Notes under the pieces: model-generated
Database searches by the model: none
Told to the model about the DNA's origin: nothing
The model's input: only the letters and a program-made list of their open reading frames with translations
Made by a program: the position numbers and the translations under genes
Source of the DNA: G963674505 sp964575975
Lineage (GTDB): Bacteria > Desulfobacterota > Desulfobacteria > Desulfobacterales > SKZT01
Reading direction: 5' to 3'
NCBI GenBank assembly: GCA_964575975.1
Contig: CAZNTU010000072.1
Span: 1-25,175, forward strand
Length of the DNA: 25,175 nt
In this document: piece by piece, positions 14,935-21,748 of the stretch
Position numbering within the stretch: position 1 is the first letter of the stretch
Layout of the letters: the number at the start of each line of letters is the position of its first letter

Positions 14935-15376
14935 ACGCTCTTTTCTTGTTGTAGAACAAAATATACAGTCCCACCGCGAAAAAAAGCAGATCCCGAATCA
15001 GCAACTCCTCCGGGGGGACGACGTGGTCTTTCTCCAAAGAAAAACACCCGCAGTCGAACTCGTGTCCACGAACGAGATTGACGCTGATGACCACCATGTA
15101 CAAAAACAGCATGCCGTCGATGACGAGCGCGCCGGCAGCCGGATAAATCCCCAGAATCAGAGACATGGCCGCGAAGAATTCCATCCATGGAACCAGGATC
15201 GCGATCAGATTGATCGAAAAATCCGGAAACAGTCCGTATCCAAAGACGATTTTGGCGAACTGGGCCGGATGGATCATTTTAGAAAAACAGGCGTAGAGAA
15301 AAACGACCCCCAAAAAAATCCTGGCGACCAACTCCATCCACGGGTTTTGCCAAATTTTATCGATCGCTATCTTCAA
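14903..15376 (-). CDS. MauE/DoxX-family membrane protein
   Basis: A 157-residue integral membrane protein with four predicted helices at about 15-35, 55-75, 80-100 and 125-142. It has the MauE/DoxX pattern WMELVARIFLGVVFLYACFSKMIHP and a conserved dicysteine in EFDCGCFS (Cys109, Cys111). MauE-type proteins are linked with periplasmic disulfide or thiol handling. The gene overlaps the end of the rhodanese gene by 20 nt, so the pair is coupled and probably works together on sulfur or thiol chemistry at the membrane. The assigned start at 15376 is TTG; an ATG at 15337 (MELVARIFLG) is the alternative. Its 3' end overlaps fabH by 32 nt. Confidence 0.85.
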   Translation of the reverse strand: MKIAIDKIWQNPWMELVARIFLGVVFLYACFSKMIHPAQFAKIVFGYGLFPDFSINLIAILVPWMEFFAAMSLILGIYPAAGALVIDGMLFLYMVVISVNLVRGHEFDCGCFSLEKDHVVPPEELLIRDLLFFAVGLYILFYNKKRAFTIVEEWSRR

Positions 15377-15878
15377 TCGGATATCCCATAGATTCCCACG
15401 CAGGTAATCCGTCGATGAACACGCTTACCTCGAAGTATCCCTGTTCGAAAAGTTTCTGGGCCAAAACGTGGCTGTCCTCGCAATATCTGCCGGAACAATA
15501 GGTAATGAAAAAGGTGTCCGAATGGTATTTGCTTTTCAATTCCGAGACCGCACTGTCGAATTCTCCGACCGGTACCGAAATCGCGCCTTTAATATGGCCC
15601 TTCCTGTAATCGTCGGGGGAGCGTGCGTCCAAAAAAACAGCCGTGCCATCGTCGAAATATTTTTTGGCGATCTCGGGGGATTGGATCTCCAGGTCGTGGT
15701 TCACGATTCCACTGTCGGGGTTTGCCGTTATTACGCCCTTGGACGAGTCCCACTCTCCGAAAAGCGGAATGCCGTTGGGAGAAATCGAGTTTGCGCAGAA
15801 AGCCGAAACGGAAGCCAAAATTAAAAGCGCAAGGCTTTCTCTTATAACCTTTTTTAAATCGAGATTGTTAGCGGGCAT
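15357..15878 (-). CDS. Membrane-anchored or exported rhodanese-domain protein
   Basis: A 173-residue protein from the ATG at 15878. An N-terminal hydrophobic segment (VIRESLALLILASVSAFCAN, 11-30) serves as a signal or anchor. A rhodanese domain follows: AVFLDARSPDDYRKGHIKGAISVP (80-103) and the active-site loop with Cys128 in ITYCSGRYCEDS, plus the closing GLPAWESMGYP. Rhodaneses move sulfane sulfur or bind persulfides; a second Cys (133) in the loop could form a disulfide. The domain should face the periplasm. The frame is open for 33 codons upstream, but that part has no family similarity. No good ribosome site precedes the ATG. It is coupled to the downstream MauE-like gene. Confidence 0.87.
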   Translation of the reverse strand: MPANNLDLKKVIRESLALLILASVSAFCANSISPNGIPLFGEWDSSKGVITANPDSGIVNHDLEIQSPEIAKKYFDDGTAVFLDARSPDDYRKGHIKGAISVPVGEFDSAVSELKSKYHSDTFFITYCSGRYCEDSHVLAQKLFEQGYFEVSVFIDGLPAWESMGYPIEDSDR

Positions 15879-16084
15879 CGTATTCTTGTCAAAAGAAAGA
15901 TTCTTCGAAAAACGGACGGAGTATATATAAGTGGGAGGATGGGTGTCAAGAGGCGCCGGAAAGGGGCGGTCATGCAAGCCCGGTTTGCGGGACTCGAAAG
16001 AAACCGTGTTCGAATCGTATCGATTTGCGAGGGGTCTATCGTCGCCCCCCTCGCAAAAGTCGGGACAGGCGGCTGGGTTATCGG

Positions 16085-16420
16085 CTATTCGGTTTTGGCC
16101 TCCTCGGGCGCCTCGGCCTCGGCCTCGACCCTTTCGGCCCCTTCGCCGACGGTTATACGGTCTTTGATCTTCTCGAAGGTCTTTTCCCCTATTCCGCTTA
16201 CCAATGTAATGTCCTCGATTTTTTCAAAAGGGGTCGTTTGCCGGTGCTCGATTATTTTCTCGGCCTTTTGTGGTCCGATATTCTCGAGCTGGGTCAGTTC
16301 GTCCAAAGTCGCGGTGTTGATGTTGATTTTTCCCGTTTCCTCCGCAGCCGCCATACCGCAAACCGAAAGTACGAAAAGCACGATTGAACTAACAATCAAA
16401 AATCTTGTCGATCTTTTCAT
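16085..16420 (-). CDS. ComEA-like exported helix-hairpin-helix protein
   Basis: A 111-residue protein with a signal peptide (about residues 1-26, ending MAAAEE) and a double helix-hairpin-helix module (32-91): ININTATLDELTQLENIGPQKAEKIIEHR and FEKIEDITLVSGIGEKTFEKIKDRI. This is the ComEA/HHH DNA-binding signature. ComEA binds incoming double-stranded DNA during natural transformation. The acidic tail (about 93-111, rich in Glu and Ala) is unlike the classical protein. In the absence of comEC nearby, a competence role is only possible. The ATG at 16420 has a GGAGG site 6 nt upstream, which decides this start over a TTG at 16426. Confidence 0.88.
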   Translation of the reverse strand: MKRSTRFLIVSSIVLFVLSVCGMAAAEETGKININTATLDELTQLENIGPQKAEKIIEHRQTTPFEKIEDITLVSGIGEKTFEKIKDRITVGEGAERVEAEAEAPEEAKTE

Positions 16421-16518
16421 GGGCAACCTCCTTTGAATTGGTTGTGGTACAAATGTTAAGTCGATGTAGATCCGGTAGTTCGATCAAGTTATTGCCGCCG
16501 TCCCGAAACCCTGGGTCC

Positions 16519-16535
16519 GTTCAGGTTCAGTTCAG
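16519..16535. repeat. GTTCAG tandem microrepeat across the CNNM stop codon
   Basis: GTTCAG-GTTCAG-TTCAG spans the end of the CNNM gene (its TGA is 16527-16529). On the minus strand it reads CTGAA-CTGAAC-CTGAAC, the same unit found at 11514-11543. It is short and may have arisen by slippage. Confidence 0.5.
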
Positions 16536-17747
16536 TTTTTTGACGATGAACTCCCTAATTCGGTTTCCATCCATTTCTTTCACGTGTACGCTGTAATTTC
16601 CGATGGCCAGTTCCTCCTTCTCCTTGGGAATCCTGCCGATTTCATCCAAAACGTAGCCGGAAAAGGTATCGTATTCCTTCGAATCGGGAATGTTCATTCG
16701 CAGCTTCTTGTTGACCTCGTCGATATGGGATTTGCCAAGCACGATCCACTCGTTGCTTTTCACCTTGACGATATGGGGCTCGACCTTGTCGGTTTCGTCG
16801 CTGATCTCGCCGACTATCTCCTCGAGGACGTCCTCCAATGTTACAAGTCCGGCCACCCCTCCATGCTCGTCGACCACAATGGCCATGTGGTCCTTTCTCT
16901 GTTTGAACTGGTGAAGCAGGGTATCCAGCTTCTTGTTTTCCGGAATGAAATAGGGACGTCTCATAATGCTTCGGATATCGGGCTTTCTATTTCCGGTCGC
17001 GACCTGCATGAAAAAATCCTTTATGTTCAATATCCCTATGACATTGTCGATATTGTTCTCGATGACGGGAATCCGGGTGAATCCGGACCTGATGACGTTC
17101 TTCAGGGGAAGCCTCTTGTCTGCTTCGATCACGAACATGTCCGACCGGGGAGTCATGATCTCGGACGTGCTGGTGTCGTCGAACTCGAAAATGTTTCGTA
17201 TCAGTTCCTTCTCTTCCTCCTTGATCTGACCTTCCTCCTCGACCACTTCCACGATCGTGATCAATTCCTCCTCCGTTACCGTCGGACGATTTTTCGCCTT
17301 TCCGGTCAACAGGGGGATGAAGTCGAGGATTTTAATGAGGGGGAAGAACAGGATTGAAAGCCAGTAAATTGGAACGATCACGAGTCTGGCGATCGCGAGA
17401 TTGTTTTGCGTCGCGATCGACTTGGGGATAATTTCACCGAACACGAGGATCAGCAATGTCATGACCCCGGTGACTATGCCCACGGCGTTGGAATCGAACG
17501 TGGCTATGGCTATCGACGTCGCCATCGCCGAAGAACCCACGTTGACAAGGTTGTTGCCGATTAGAATGGTCGACAGCAGCCGGTGGGGGTCGTCCTTCAT
17601 TTTCTTGATCAGCTGATCCGTCTTTCGCCCCCCCTTGGCGAGATGCTTCGCTTTCACTTGGCTGATCGAAAACAGCGCCGTTTCGGCCGAAGAGAAAAAG
17701 CCCGATAGAAGCAGCAAGGAAAGTAAAAGCAAAATTTTATAGGTCAT
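16527..17747 (-). CDS. CNNM/CorC-family (HlyC/CorC) membrane transporter with CBS domains
   Basis: A 406-residue protein. The N-terminal DUF21/CNNM membrane domain (about 1-150) starts MTYKILLLLSLLLLSGFFSSAETALFS, and its SSAETALFS and NNLVNVGSSAMAT segments are the usual ion-site region. VFGEIIPKSIA lies in the third helix region. A CBS pair follows (about 195-315), with DTSTSEIMTPRSDM, TRIPVIENNIDNVIGILNIKD and MAIVVDEHGGVAGLVTLEDVLEEIVGEI. A CorC_HlyC domain (about 325-406) ends the protein. The family exports or regulates Mg2+ and Co2+ in the inner membrane; the old haemolysin name is not functional evidence. Start ATG 17747 follows GGCGGAG. It is the gene upstream of the ComEA-like gene on the same strand. 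Confidence 0.94.
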   Translation of the reverse strand: MTYKILLLLSLLLLSGFFSSAETALFSISQVKAKHLAKGGRKTDQLIKKMKDDPHRLLSTILIGNNLVNVGSSAMATSIAIATFDSNAVGIVTGVMTLLILVFGEIIPKSIATQNNLAIARLVIVPIYWLSILFFPLIKILDFIPLLTGKAKNRPTVTEEELITIVEVVEEEGQIKEEEKELIRNIFEFDDTSTSEIMTPRSDMFVIEADKRLPLKNVIRSGFTRIPVIENNIDNVIGILNIKDFFMQVATGNRKPDIRSIMRRPYFIPENKKLDTLLHQFKQRKDHMAIVVDEHGGVAGLVTLEDVLEEIVGEISDETDKVEPHIVKVKSNEWIVLGKSHIDEVNKKLRMNIPDSKEYDTFSGYVLDEIGRIPKEKEELAIGNYSVHVKEMDGNRIREFIVKKLN

Positions 17748-17995
17748 CGGACTCCGCCTTAAAACGCGACATGCTCCATATACCCGATTAAGATCGAATT
17801 TTCGTCAAGATGTCGGCCGGCCAACCGGTTGTTCCGCGCAATATTCCTCAACGAACCTTTCGAAAAGGGTCCTTCCATAGGCCGCTCGATTTTGCGCGCG
17901 ACCAGATTTCGCTGCTTCCTCAGCCCGTTTCCGTCATTAACACAATTTGATTTACTATGCAAATTTCTTTCGCGTTTTTTTCGACTTTTCAATAT

Positions 17996-18613
17996 TCAAA
18001 GCAACCCGGCCCGCTTTTTTACGCTTAATAGACCTGGGCTGTTGTTGAGGTACATCAGAGGCGAACGAAATCCCGCCTTCATGAAGATTTTCTCGACTTC
18101 GTCGAATAGAACGGGCCTGTCCGGCCACTTGTAGTTTTTTTCCTCGAGACGCAACGCCTCCCATTGGGAAACGGCCTCCGGGCGCTTTTCGAAAACCTGC
18201 ATTTTCGCCGAATCGCACAAAAACATCTCACACACGATGGGCTTCAAATTCCAAAGGCATCCTTGGGGGCCGAGATATACGCATTTGCACCCGGGCCTTT
18301 CTTCGGCCAGAACCGTCTTCAACCGATCCAAACCGTCCTCGGTGGATACAAGCGCGTTCAAAACCACGTCCGCGAAAAAAGTTATGATGCCCTCCCGGGA
18401 GCAGCACGCGCTCAGGTTGCTTTGATAACAATTCTGGCGGCAAACGTCGCCGAAAAAGTCCGAGAGATATCTTTGGACTCGCCTCCGGAATTGGTAATAC
18501 ACCTCCGCCATAGCCAATAGGCGTTCCTTTTCCGTTCGATTCGCGACCGAAAGATATTCTCTGACGATTTGAAGCGCCCCTGCCTGCTCTTCTTGGTATT
18601 CGCTTACCGACAT
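17996..18613 (-). CDS. Cysteine-cluster protein, possibly metal-binding
   Basis: A 205-residue soluble protein with nine cysteines clustered in two blocks: Cys58, 62, 70 and 71 (DVCRQNCYQSNLSACC), and Cys109, 111, 119, 128 and 133 (GCKCVYLGPQGCLWNLKPIVCEMFLC). The second block resembles the C-x(n)-C-x-x-RP-x-x-C pattern of YkgJ-type zinc or iron-cluster proteins, with KPIVCEMF in place of the usual RP..CR.Y. I do not recognise a closer family. No signal peptide is present. It lies 77 nt downstream of the IscU-like gene on the same strand, which makes an iron-sulfur or metal role attractive but unproven. No clear ribosome site precedes the ATG at 18613. Confidence 0.8.
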   Translation of the reverse strand: MSVSEYQEEQAGALQIVREYLSVANRTEKERLLAMAEVYYQFRRRVQRYLSDFFGDVCRQNCYQSNLSACCSREGIITFFADVVLNALVSTEDGLDRLKTVLAEERPGCKCVYLGPQGCLWNLKPIVCEMFLCDSAKMQVFEKRPEAVSQWEALRLEEKNYKWPDRPVLFDEVEKIFMKAGFRSPLMYLNNSPGLLSVKKRAGLL

Positions 18614-18690
18614 GGGTTCGTTTTCAGGCGGGATCGAAACGACCAGTCGCCGCCGATCCGGCGTTATTGAAGCGAGAAAAACGTTTTCGT

Positions 18691-19131
18691 CTATTTTTCG
18701 CCATTGTTTCCGGAATACTCTTCGATTGCTTTACGGAGAGTTTTGACGGCGAGGCGTATGCAATGCTGCTTTTGATCGGGCAAATCCTGAAGTTCGCGAA
18801 ACACGTCCCTATCCGTCAATGCCAAGGCCACCTCCAGAGATTTTCCCTTCACGAGATCCACTGCGGCCATCGCGGCGGCGATGGCGCCTGGACAACCCAA
18901 CACCTGGTATCGGGCATCCTCGATCAATCCTTTTTCGTCAAGCTTCAGAAACACCTTCATCGTGTCCCCGCAATGCCCGGTCAACTCGCTGATTTGGTCG
19001 GCATCCTTGATCTCGCCCATATACGGCCTTTCCAGGTAATACTGGATGGCCTTGTCGGAATAACCCGACCCCGACAGCATCTCGTGGATGGTCGCGGCGT
19101 CGTTGGGGTCGAATGCTTGTCCCTTGCTCAT
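18691..19131 (-). CDS. IscU/NifU-like iron-sulfur cluster scaffold protein
   Basis: A 146-residue protein with the NifU-N/IscU fold. The three cluster-binding cysteines are Cys54 in HCGDT, Cys80 in LGCPGA and Cys124 in QHCIRLA, and the conserved Asp56 is present. Intervening DEKGLIEDARYQVLGCPGAIAAAMAAVDLVKGKSLE follows IscU closely. It would assemble [2Fe-2S] or [4Fe-4S] clusters in the cytoplasm with a cysteine desulfurase. None is encoded in this window, nor are hscA/hscB or iscA. The N-terminus is about 30 residues longer than E. coli IscU. The ATG at 19131 has a GGAGG site, and a good promoter lies 70-100 bp upstream; the longer open frame upstream is rejected. Confidence 0.92.
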   Translation of the reverse strand: MSKGQAFDPNDAATIHEMLSGSGYSDKAIQYYLERPYMGEIKDADQISELTGHCGDTMKVFLKLDEKGLIEDARYQVLGCPGAIAAAMAAVDLVKGKSLEVALALTDRDVFRELQDLPDQKQHCIRLAVKTLRKAIEEYSGNNGEK

Positions 19132-19201
19132 TTTTCCTCCGTCGATAAAGACTTTTCGTATCCTATGTATCTTTGCGTGGATCTCAATAAAAAAACATTG
19201 T

Positions 19202-19230
19202 TTTATATTTCTTTTCCGATCGCAGGTCAA
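19202..19230 (-). promoter_or_regulatory. Promoter of the IscU-like gene
   Basis: On the minus strand TTGACC (19225-19230) and TATAAA (19202-19207) are separated by exactly 17 nt, each matching five of six sigma-70 consensus bases. They sit 71-99 bp upstream of the start codon at 19131. No IscR-like or other operator was recognised. Confidence 0.65.
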
Positions 19231-19313
19231 GCCATTTCGATGGTCTGTGCGATTTTTTGTCAAACGCGCCGCTCTCGAAAGTGCCGATGTTAAAACCAAG
19301 GCGCAAAACGGCC

Positions 19314-19937
19314 TCAGCGTCTGTCGAGTTCCTCCAAAAGCACCTCCAAAGCTTTTTCGGCAAAGGCATTCTTGTTCGTTTCCCTGTCGAAAAACGGGAG
19401 GAAAAATTTTCTTCCGACGGTCTTTTGCGGTGTCGAGAGACCGATACACACGGTACCGACCGGTTTTTCAGGGGTCCCTCCCGACGGTCCCGCAATGCCC
19501 GTGGTCGAGAGGCCATAGGTCGCCTTTCCGGCCAACCTGGCCCCCTTTGCCATCTCCGCGGCCGTATTGGCATGAACCGCGCCGCACTTTTTCAAAGTAC
19601 CGGGCAATACCCCAAGGATATCCATTTTGGCTTGGTTCGAATATGTTACGGCGGAGAAAAGAAAAAAGTCGGAACTGCCGGGCACGTTCGTGAGCCGGTG
19701 TGCCAGCAGTCCTCCGGTACAGCTTTCCGCCAGCGCGACAGTCTCTCCTCTTCGCGCAAGAATTTTCGCCGCCGATTTCTCCAAGGGATCGAACCCGCCG
19801 GAAAATGGCCTCTTGTTCAACCCGTTTTCGATCCAAAACGCAAGCTTCCTCAACATGCGCGGAACGAACATCGCCAGACGGGCTCTCCGCGCACCCGAGG
19901 CGGAAGTTTCGAAATTGGGAAATCCCGATTCTGCCAT
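19314..19937 (-). CDS. pncC: Nicotinamide-nucleotide amidohydrolase (PncC/CinA C-terminal domain)
   Basis: A 207-residue protein. Residues 51-205 form a CinA C-terminal domain: TVALAESCTGGLLAHRLTNVPGSS (67-90) with the catalytic Ser-x-Thr region, AVTYSNQAKMDILGV, and STTGIAGPSGGTPEKPVGTV. It converts NMN to nicotinate mononucleotide and ammonia in pyridine-nucleotide salvage. The N-terminal molybdopterin-binding CinA domain is absent, as in PncC/YgaD. The first 45 residues are a basic extension unlike the family. The ATG at 19937 is chosen because GGAGG lies 8 nt upstream; the ATG at 19943 is too close to it. It is divergent from the trp operon and shares its intergenic region. Confidence 0.92.
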   Translation of the reverse strand: MAESGFPNFETSASGARRARLAMFVPRMLRKLAFWIENGLNKRPFSGGFDPLEKSAAKILARRGETVALAESCTGGLLAHRLTNVPGSSDFFLFSAVTYSNQAKMDILGVLPGTLKKCGAVHANTAAEMAKGARLAGKATYGLSTTGIAGPSGGTPEKPVGTVCIGLSTPQKTVGRKFFLPFFDRETNKNAFAEKALEVLLEELDRR

Positions 19938-19965
19938 ATCCATTTCCTCCAACAAATAAAAAAGC

Positions 19966-19994
19966 TTGACAAAAGGAATGCCCGCCGGTAAAAA
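19966..19994 (+). promoter_or_regulatory. trp operon promoter
   Basis: A perfect TTGACA (19966-19971), a 17-nt spacer and TAAAAA (19989-19994, four of six consensus) place the transcription start near 20000-20003. That is just upstream of the leader peptide. No match to the E. coli TrpR operator is seen. Confidence 0.7.
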
Positions 19995-20022
19995 TTTCCT
20001 CCACGATAACACTGGGAGGAAA
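19995..20022 (+). promoter_or_regulatory. Inverted repeat covering the trp start site and leader Shine-Dalgarno
   Basis: TTTCCTCC (19995-20002) and GGAGGAAA (20015-20022) are perfectly complementary 8-mers around a 12-base loop. The right arm is the Shine-Dalgarno sequence of the leader peptide. The left arm lies between the -10 box and the expected start point, so it may be only partly transcribed. It could be an operator or, if transcription starts early, a hairpin that masks leader translation. Confidence 0.4.
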
Positions 20023-20024
20023 GA

Positions 20025-20120
20025 ATGTCGAGGGATCGAAACATTATGGAAACCGAAAAACGGCTGGGCGCCAACTGGCGCTGGCAGGCTTGCATACTTG
20101 GGCTTGCCGACGGGACATGA
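20025..20120 (+). CDS. trpL: Tryptophan operon leader peptide
   Basis: A 31-codon frame begins at the ATG at 20025 behind a strong GGGAGGA ribosome site and ends with TGA at 20118-20120. Its key feature is Asn-Trp-Arg-Trp-Gln-Ala-Cys at residues 17-23: two Trp codons (20076-20078 and 20082-20084) in three. Two Trp codons this close are unlikely by chance in such a small peptide. The gene sits between the trp promoter and trpE, about 32 nt before the first terminator stem. A ribosome stalled at the Trp codons would cover strand 1 of the attenuator. It is too short for most gene finders. The call rests on position, ribosome site, Trp codons and the following structures together. Confidence 0.88.
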   Translation: MSRDRNIMETEKRLGANWRWQACILGLADGT

Positions 20121-20184
20121 TCGATCTCGAGACATAAAGCGAAGAACAAACCAACCGCGGAAGCCTGAAACCCGCGGTTTTTTT
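20083..20184 (+). promoter_or_regulatory. trp attenuator: alternative 1:2, 2:3 and 3:4 RNA pairings
   Basis: Strand 1 GGCAGGC (20083-20089) begins inside the second Trp codon and pairs with strand 2 GCTTGCC (20102-20108), seven pairs with one G-U. Strand 2 can instead pair as GGCTTGCCG (20101-20109) with CGGAAGCC (20158-20165), eight pairs with one bulged G, which occupies part of the 5' arm of the terminator. The terminator is strands 3:4 (20153-20160 with 20172-20179). Under low charged Trp-tRNA the stalled ribosome covers strand 1, 2:3 forms and the terminator is prevented. With ample Trp the ribosome reaches the stop at 20120 and 3:4 forms. Pairings were found by eye; energies were not computed. 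Confidence 0.82.
20153..20184 (+). terminator. First trp leader intrinsic terminator
   Basis: AACCGCGG (20153-20160) pairs perfectly with CCGCGGTT (20172-20179) around an 11-base loop, followed by a run of seven T (20178-20184). It is the regulated terminator of the attenuator. Confidence 0.9.
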
Positions 20185-20190
20185 ATTCCA

Positions 20191-20221
20191 GGCTGCGGGG
20201 ACGCCTCCGCGGCCTTTTTTT
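20191..20221 (+). terminator. Second trp leader intrinsic terminator
   Basis: GGCTGCGG (20191-20198) pairs with CCGCGGCC (20207-20214), eight pairs with one G-U, around an 8-base loop, followed by seven T (20215-20221). It lies only 6 nt after the T-run of the first terminator and 24 nt before trpE. Its 5' arm region CTGCGGG (20193-20199) is also complementary to CCCGCGG (20171-20177), the 3' arm of the first terminator. Confidence 0.88.
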
Positions 20222-20245
20222 GTTTTCATCGAAAGGATTTCAGGC

Positions 20246-21748
20246 ATGCGAATTCAACAGTTTCCCACCAAGGAGCAGTACATCGAACTGGCTGCGGATA
20301 AAAACGCGATCCCTGTTTGCGTCGAGGTTCTTGCGGACACGGAAACCCCGGTCGGCCTTTTGAGGAAAGTCGGAAACGGCGACGGTCCGGCGTTTCTCTT
20401 CGAAAGCGTCGAGGGCGGCGAGAGATGGGGACGCTACAGTTTTTTGGGCTTTTCCGCGCGCGCAAGGGTCCGGGTGTATTCGGACGCGGTCGAAATCGAG
20501 GAAAATGGAGAAAAGAGGCGAATCGATCACGGAGGCGAGCCTCTGAAAGTGTTAAGGCAATTCATGTCTGGCTATCGGCCGGCGCAGCTTCCGGGACTGC
20601 CCAGATTCTGGGGCGGCCTCGTGGGGTATCTCACATACGAAACGGTCTCGTTTTTCGAGCGCATTCCCCACAAATGGCCTGCCGAAAAGCCCCTGGCGAA
20701 CTTCATCGTACCCGACGAACTGATCGTTTTCGACAATATCCGCCATACGATAGCGGCCGTCGTGGTGACTTTTCCGGAAAACGCCAAGGACGCCGAGACG
20801 CAATACCGCTCGGCGGAGGAAAGAATAGGGAAAATGCTGGAGGCCATGGCCAAACCTCTGCCGGTAAAGGGAAAACGGGAAGCGGCTGCGTCTTTCGAAC
20901 TGAAACCGCTCGAGACTCCGGAGAACTTCCGGCGCACGGTCGAAAAAGCCAAGGATTACATCGTCGCGGGGGACATCATCCAGGCAGTCCTGTCCCAGCC
21001 GTTCGCGTGCGAAGCTTCCCCCGACCTGTGGGATCTGTACCGGGCGCAACGCTTCGTGAACCCGTCGCCCTACCTTTACTATATGCGGATGGACAATATC
21101 GCGCTGGTGGGGTCGTCCCCGGAAACCATGGTGCGGCTCGAAAACAGGATCGCGACTCTTCGACCCATCGCAGGCACCCGCCCCAGGGGGAAAAGCGAGC
21201 AGGAGGACCGGGCCTTGGCGGACGAGCTTTTGAAGGACGAAAAGGAACGGGCCGAGCACTTGATGCTCGTGGATCTCGGCAGAAACGACCTGGGAAGGAT
21301 CGCCGAAATCGGCTCGGTGCAAGTCACGGATCTGATGGTAGTCGAACGCTATTCCCACGTTATGCATCTCGTCTCCAATATTTGTTGCGATCTAAAGCCC
21401 GAATTCGACGCCTGGGATCTTCTGGCGGCGACCTTTCCGGCGGGCACGCTTTCCGGAGCGCCGAAAATCAGGGCCATGGAGATCATCGACGAGATGGAAT
21501 CCACCCCGCGAGGGCCCTACGGCGGCGCGGTCGGCTACGTTTCCTTCAGCGGAAACCTCGACATGGCCATCACGATTCGTACGGCATGCGTCGAAAACGG
21601 ACGGCTGACCGTGCGCGCGGGCGCCGGGATCGTCGCCGATTCCGACCCCGAGCGCGAGCGCATGGAAACTGTCAACAAGGCCATGGCCATCCAGAAAGCA
21701 CTGGAACTCGTCCATCGAAGCTATTCATCGCAAGGAGAAACGAAATGA
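20246..21748 (+). CDS. trpE: Anthranilate synthase component I
   Basis: A 500-residue enzyme that converts chorismate and ammonia (supplied by TrpG) to anthranilate, the first committed step of tryptophan synthesis. The N-terminal part has FLFESVEGGERWGRYSFLG (50-68), the LLES-like element that forms the feedback tryptophan site. The chorismate-binding domain includes QAVLSQPF (246-253), LRPIAGTRPRG (305-315), ELLKDEKERAEHLMLVDLGRND (327-348), FPAGTLSGAPKIRAMEII (397-414) and GGAVGYVSFSGNLD. The length is normal. The ATG at 20246 has an AAAGGA site. Its stop overlaps the trpG start as ATGA. Expression is controlled by the leader attenuator upstream. The PabB alternative is less likely given trpD and trpC downstream. 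Confidence 0.97.
   Translation: MRIQQFPTKEQYIELAADKNAIPVCVEVLADTETPVGLLRKVGNGDGPAFLFESVEGGERWGRYSFLGFSARARVRVYSDAVEIEENGEKRRIDHGGEPLKVLRQFMSGYRPAQLPGLPRFWGGLVGYLTYETVSFFERIPHKWPAEKPLANFIVPDELIVFDNIRHTIAAVVVTFPENAKDAETQYRSAEERIGKMLEAMAKPLPVKGKREAAASFELKPLETPENFRRTVEKAKDYIVAGDIIQAVLSQPFACEASPDLWDLYRAQRFVNPSPYLYYMRMDNIALVGSSPETMVRLENRIATLRPIAGTRPRGKSEQEDRALADELLKDEKERAEHLMLVDLGRNDLGRIAEIGSVQVTDLMVVERYSHVMHLVSNICCDLKPEFDAWDLLAATFPAGTLSGAPKIRAMEIIDEMESTPRGPYGGAVGYVSFSGNLDMAITIRTACVENGRLTVRAGAGIVADSDPERERMETVNKAMAIQKALELVHRSYSSQGETK

Noticed and set aside
17748..17995. Possible small gene or promoter between the CNNM gene and the cysteine-cluster gene
   Set aside because: Frames are basic and lack ribosome sites; a TTGACG and TATATG pair on the minus strand is 20 nt apart, too wide to call.
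20317..21744. Long extension of trpG across trpE
   Set aside because: Shadow frame of trpE; trpG begins at the ATG at 21745 with a ribosome site and family N-terminus.
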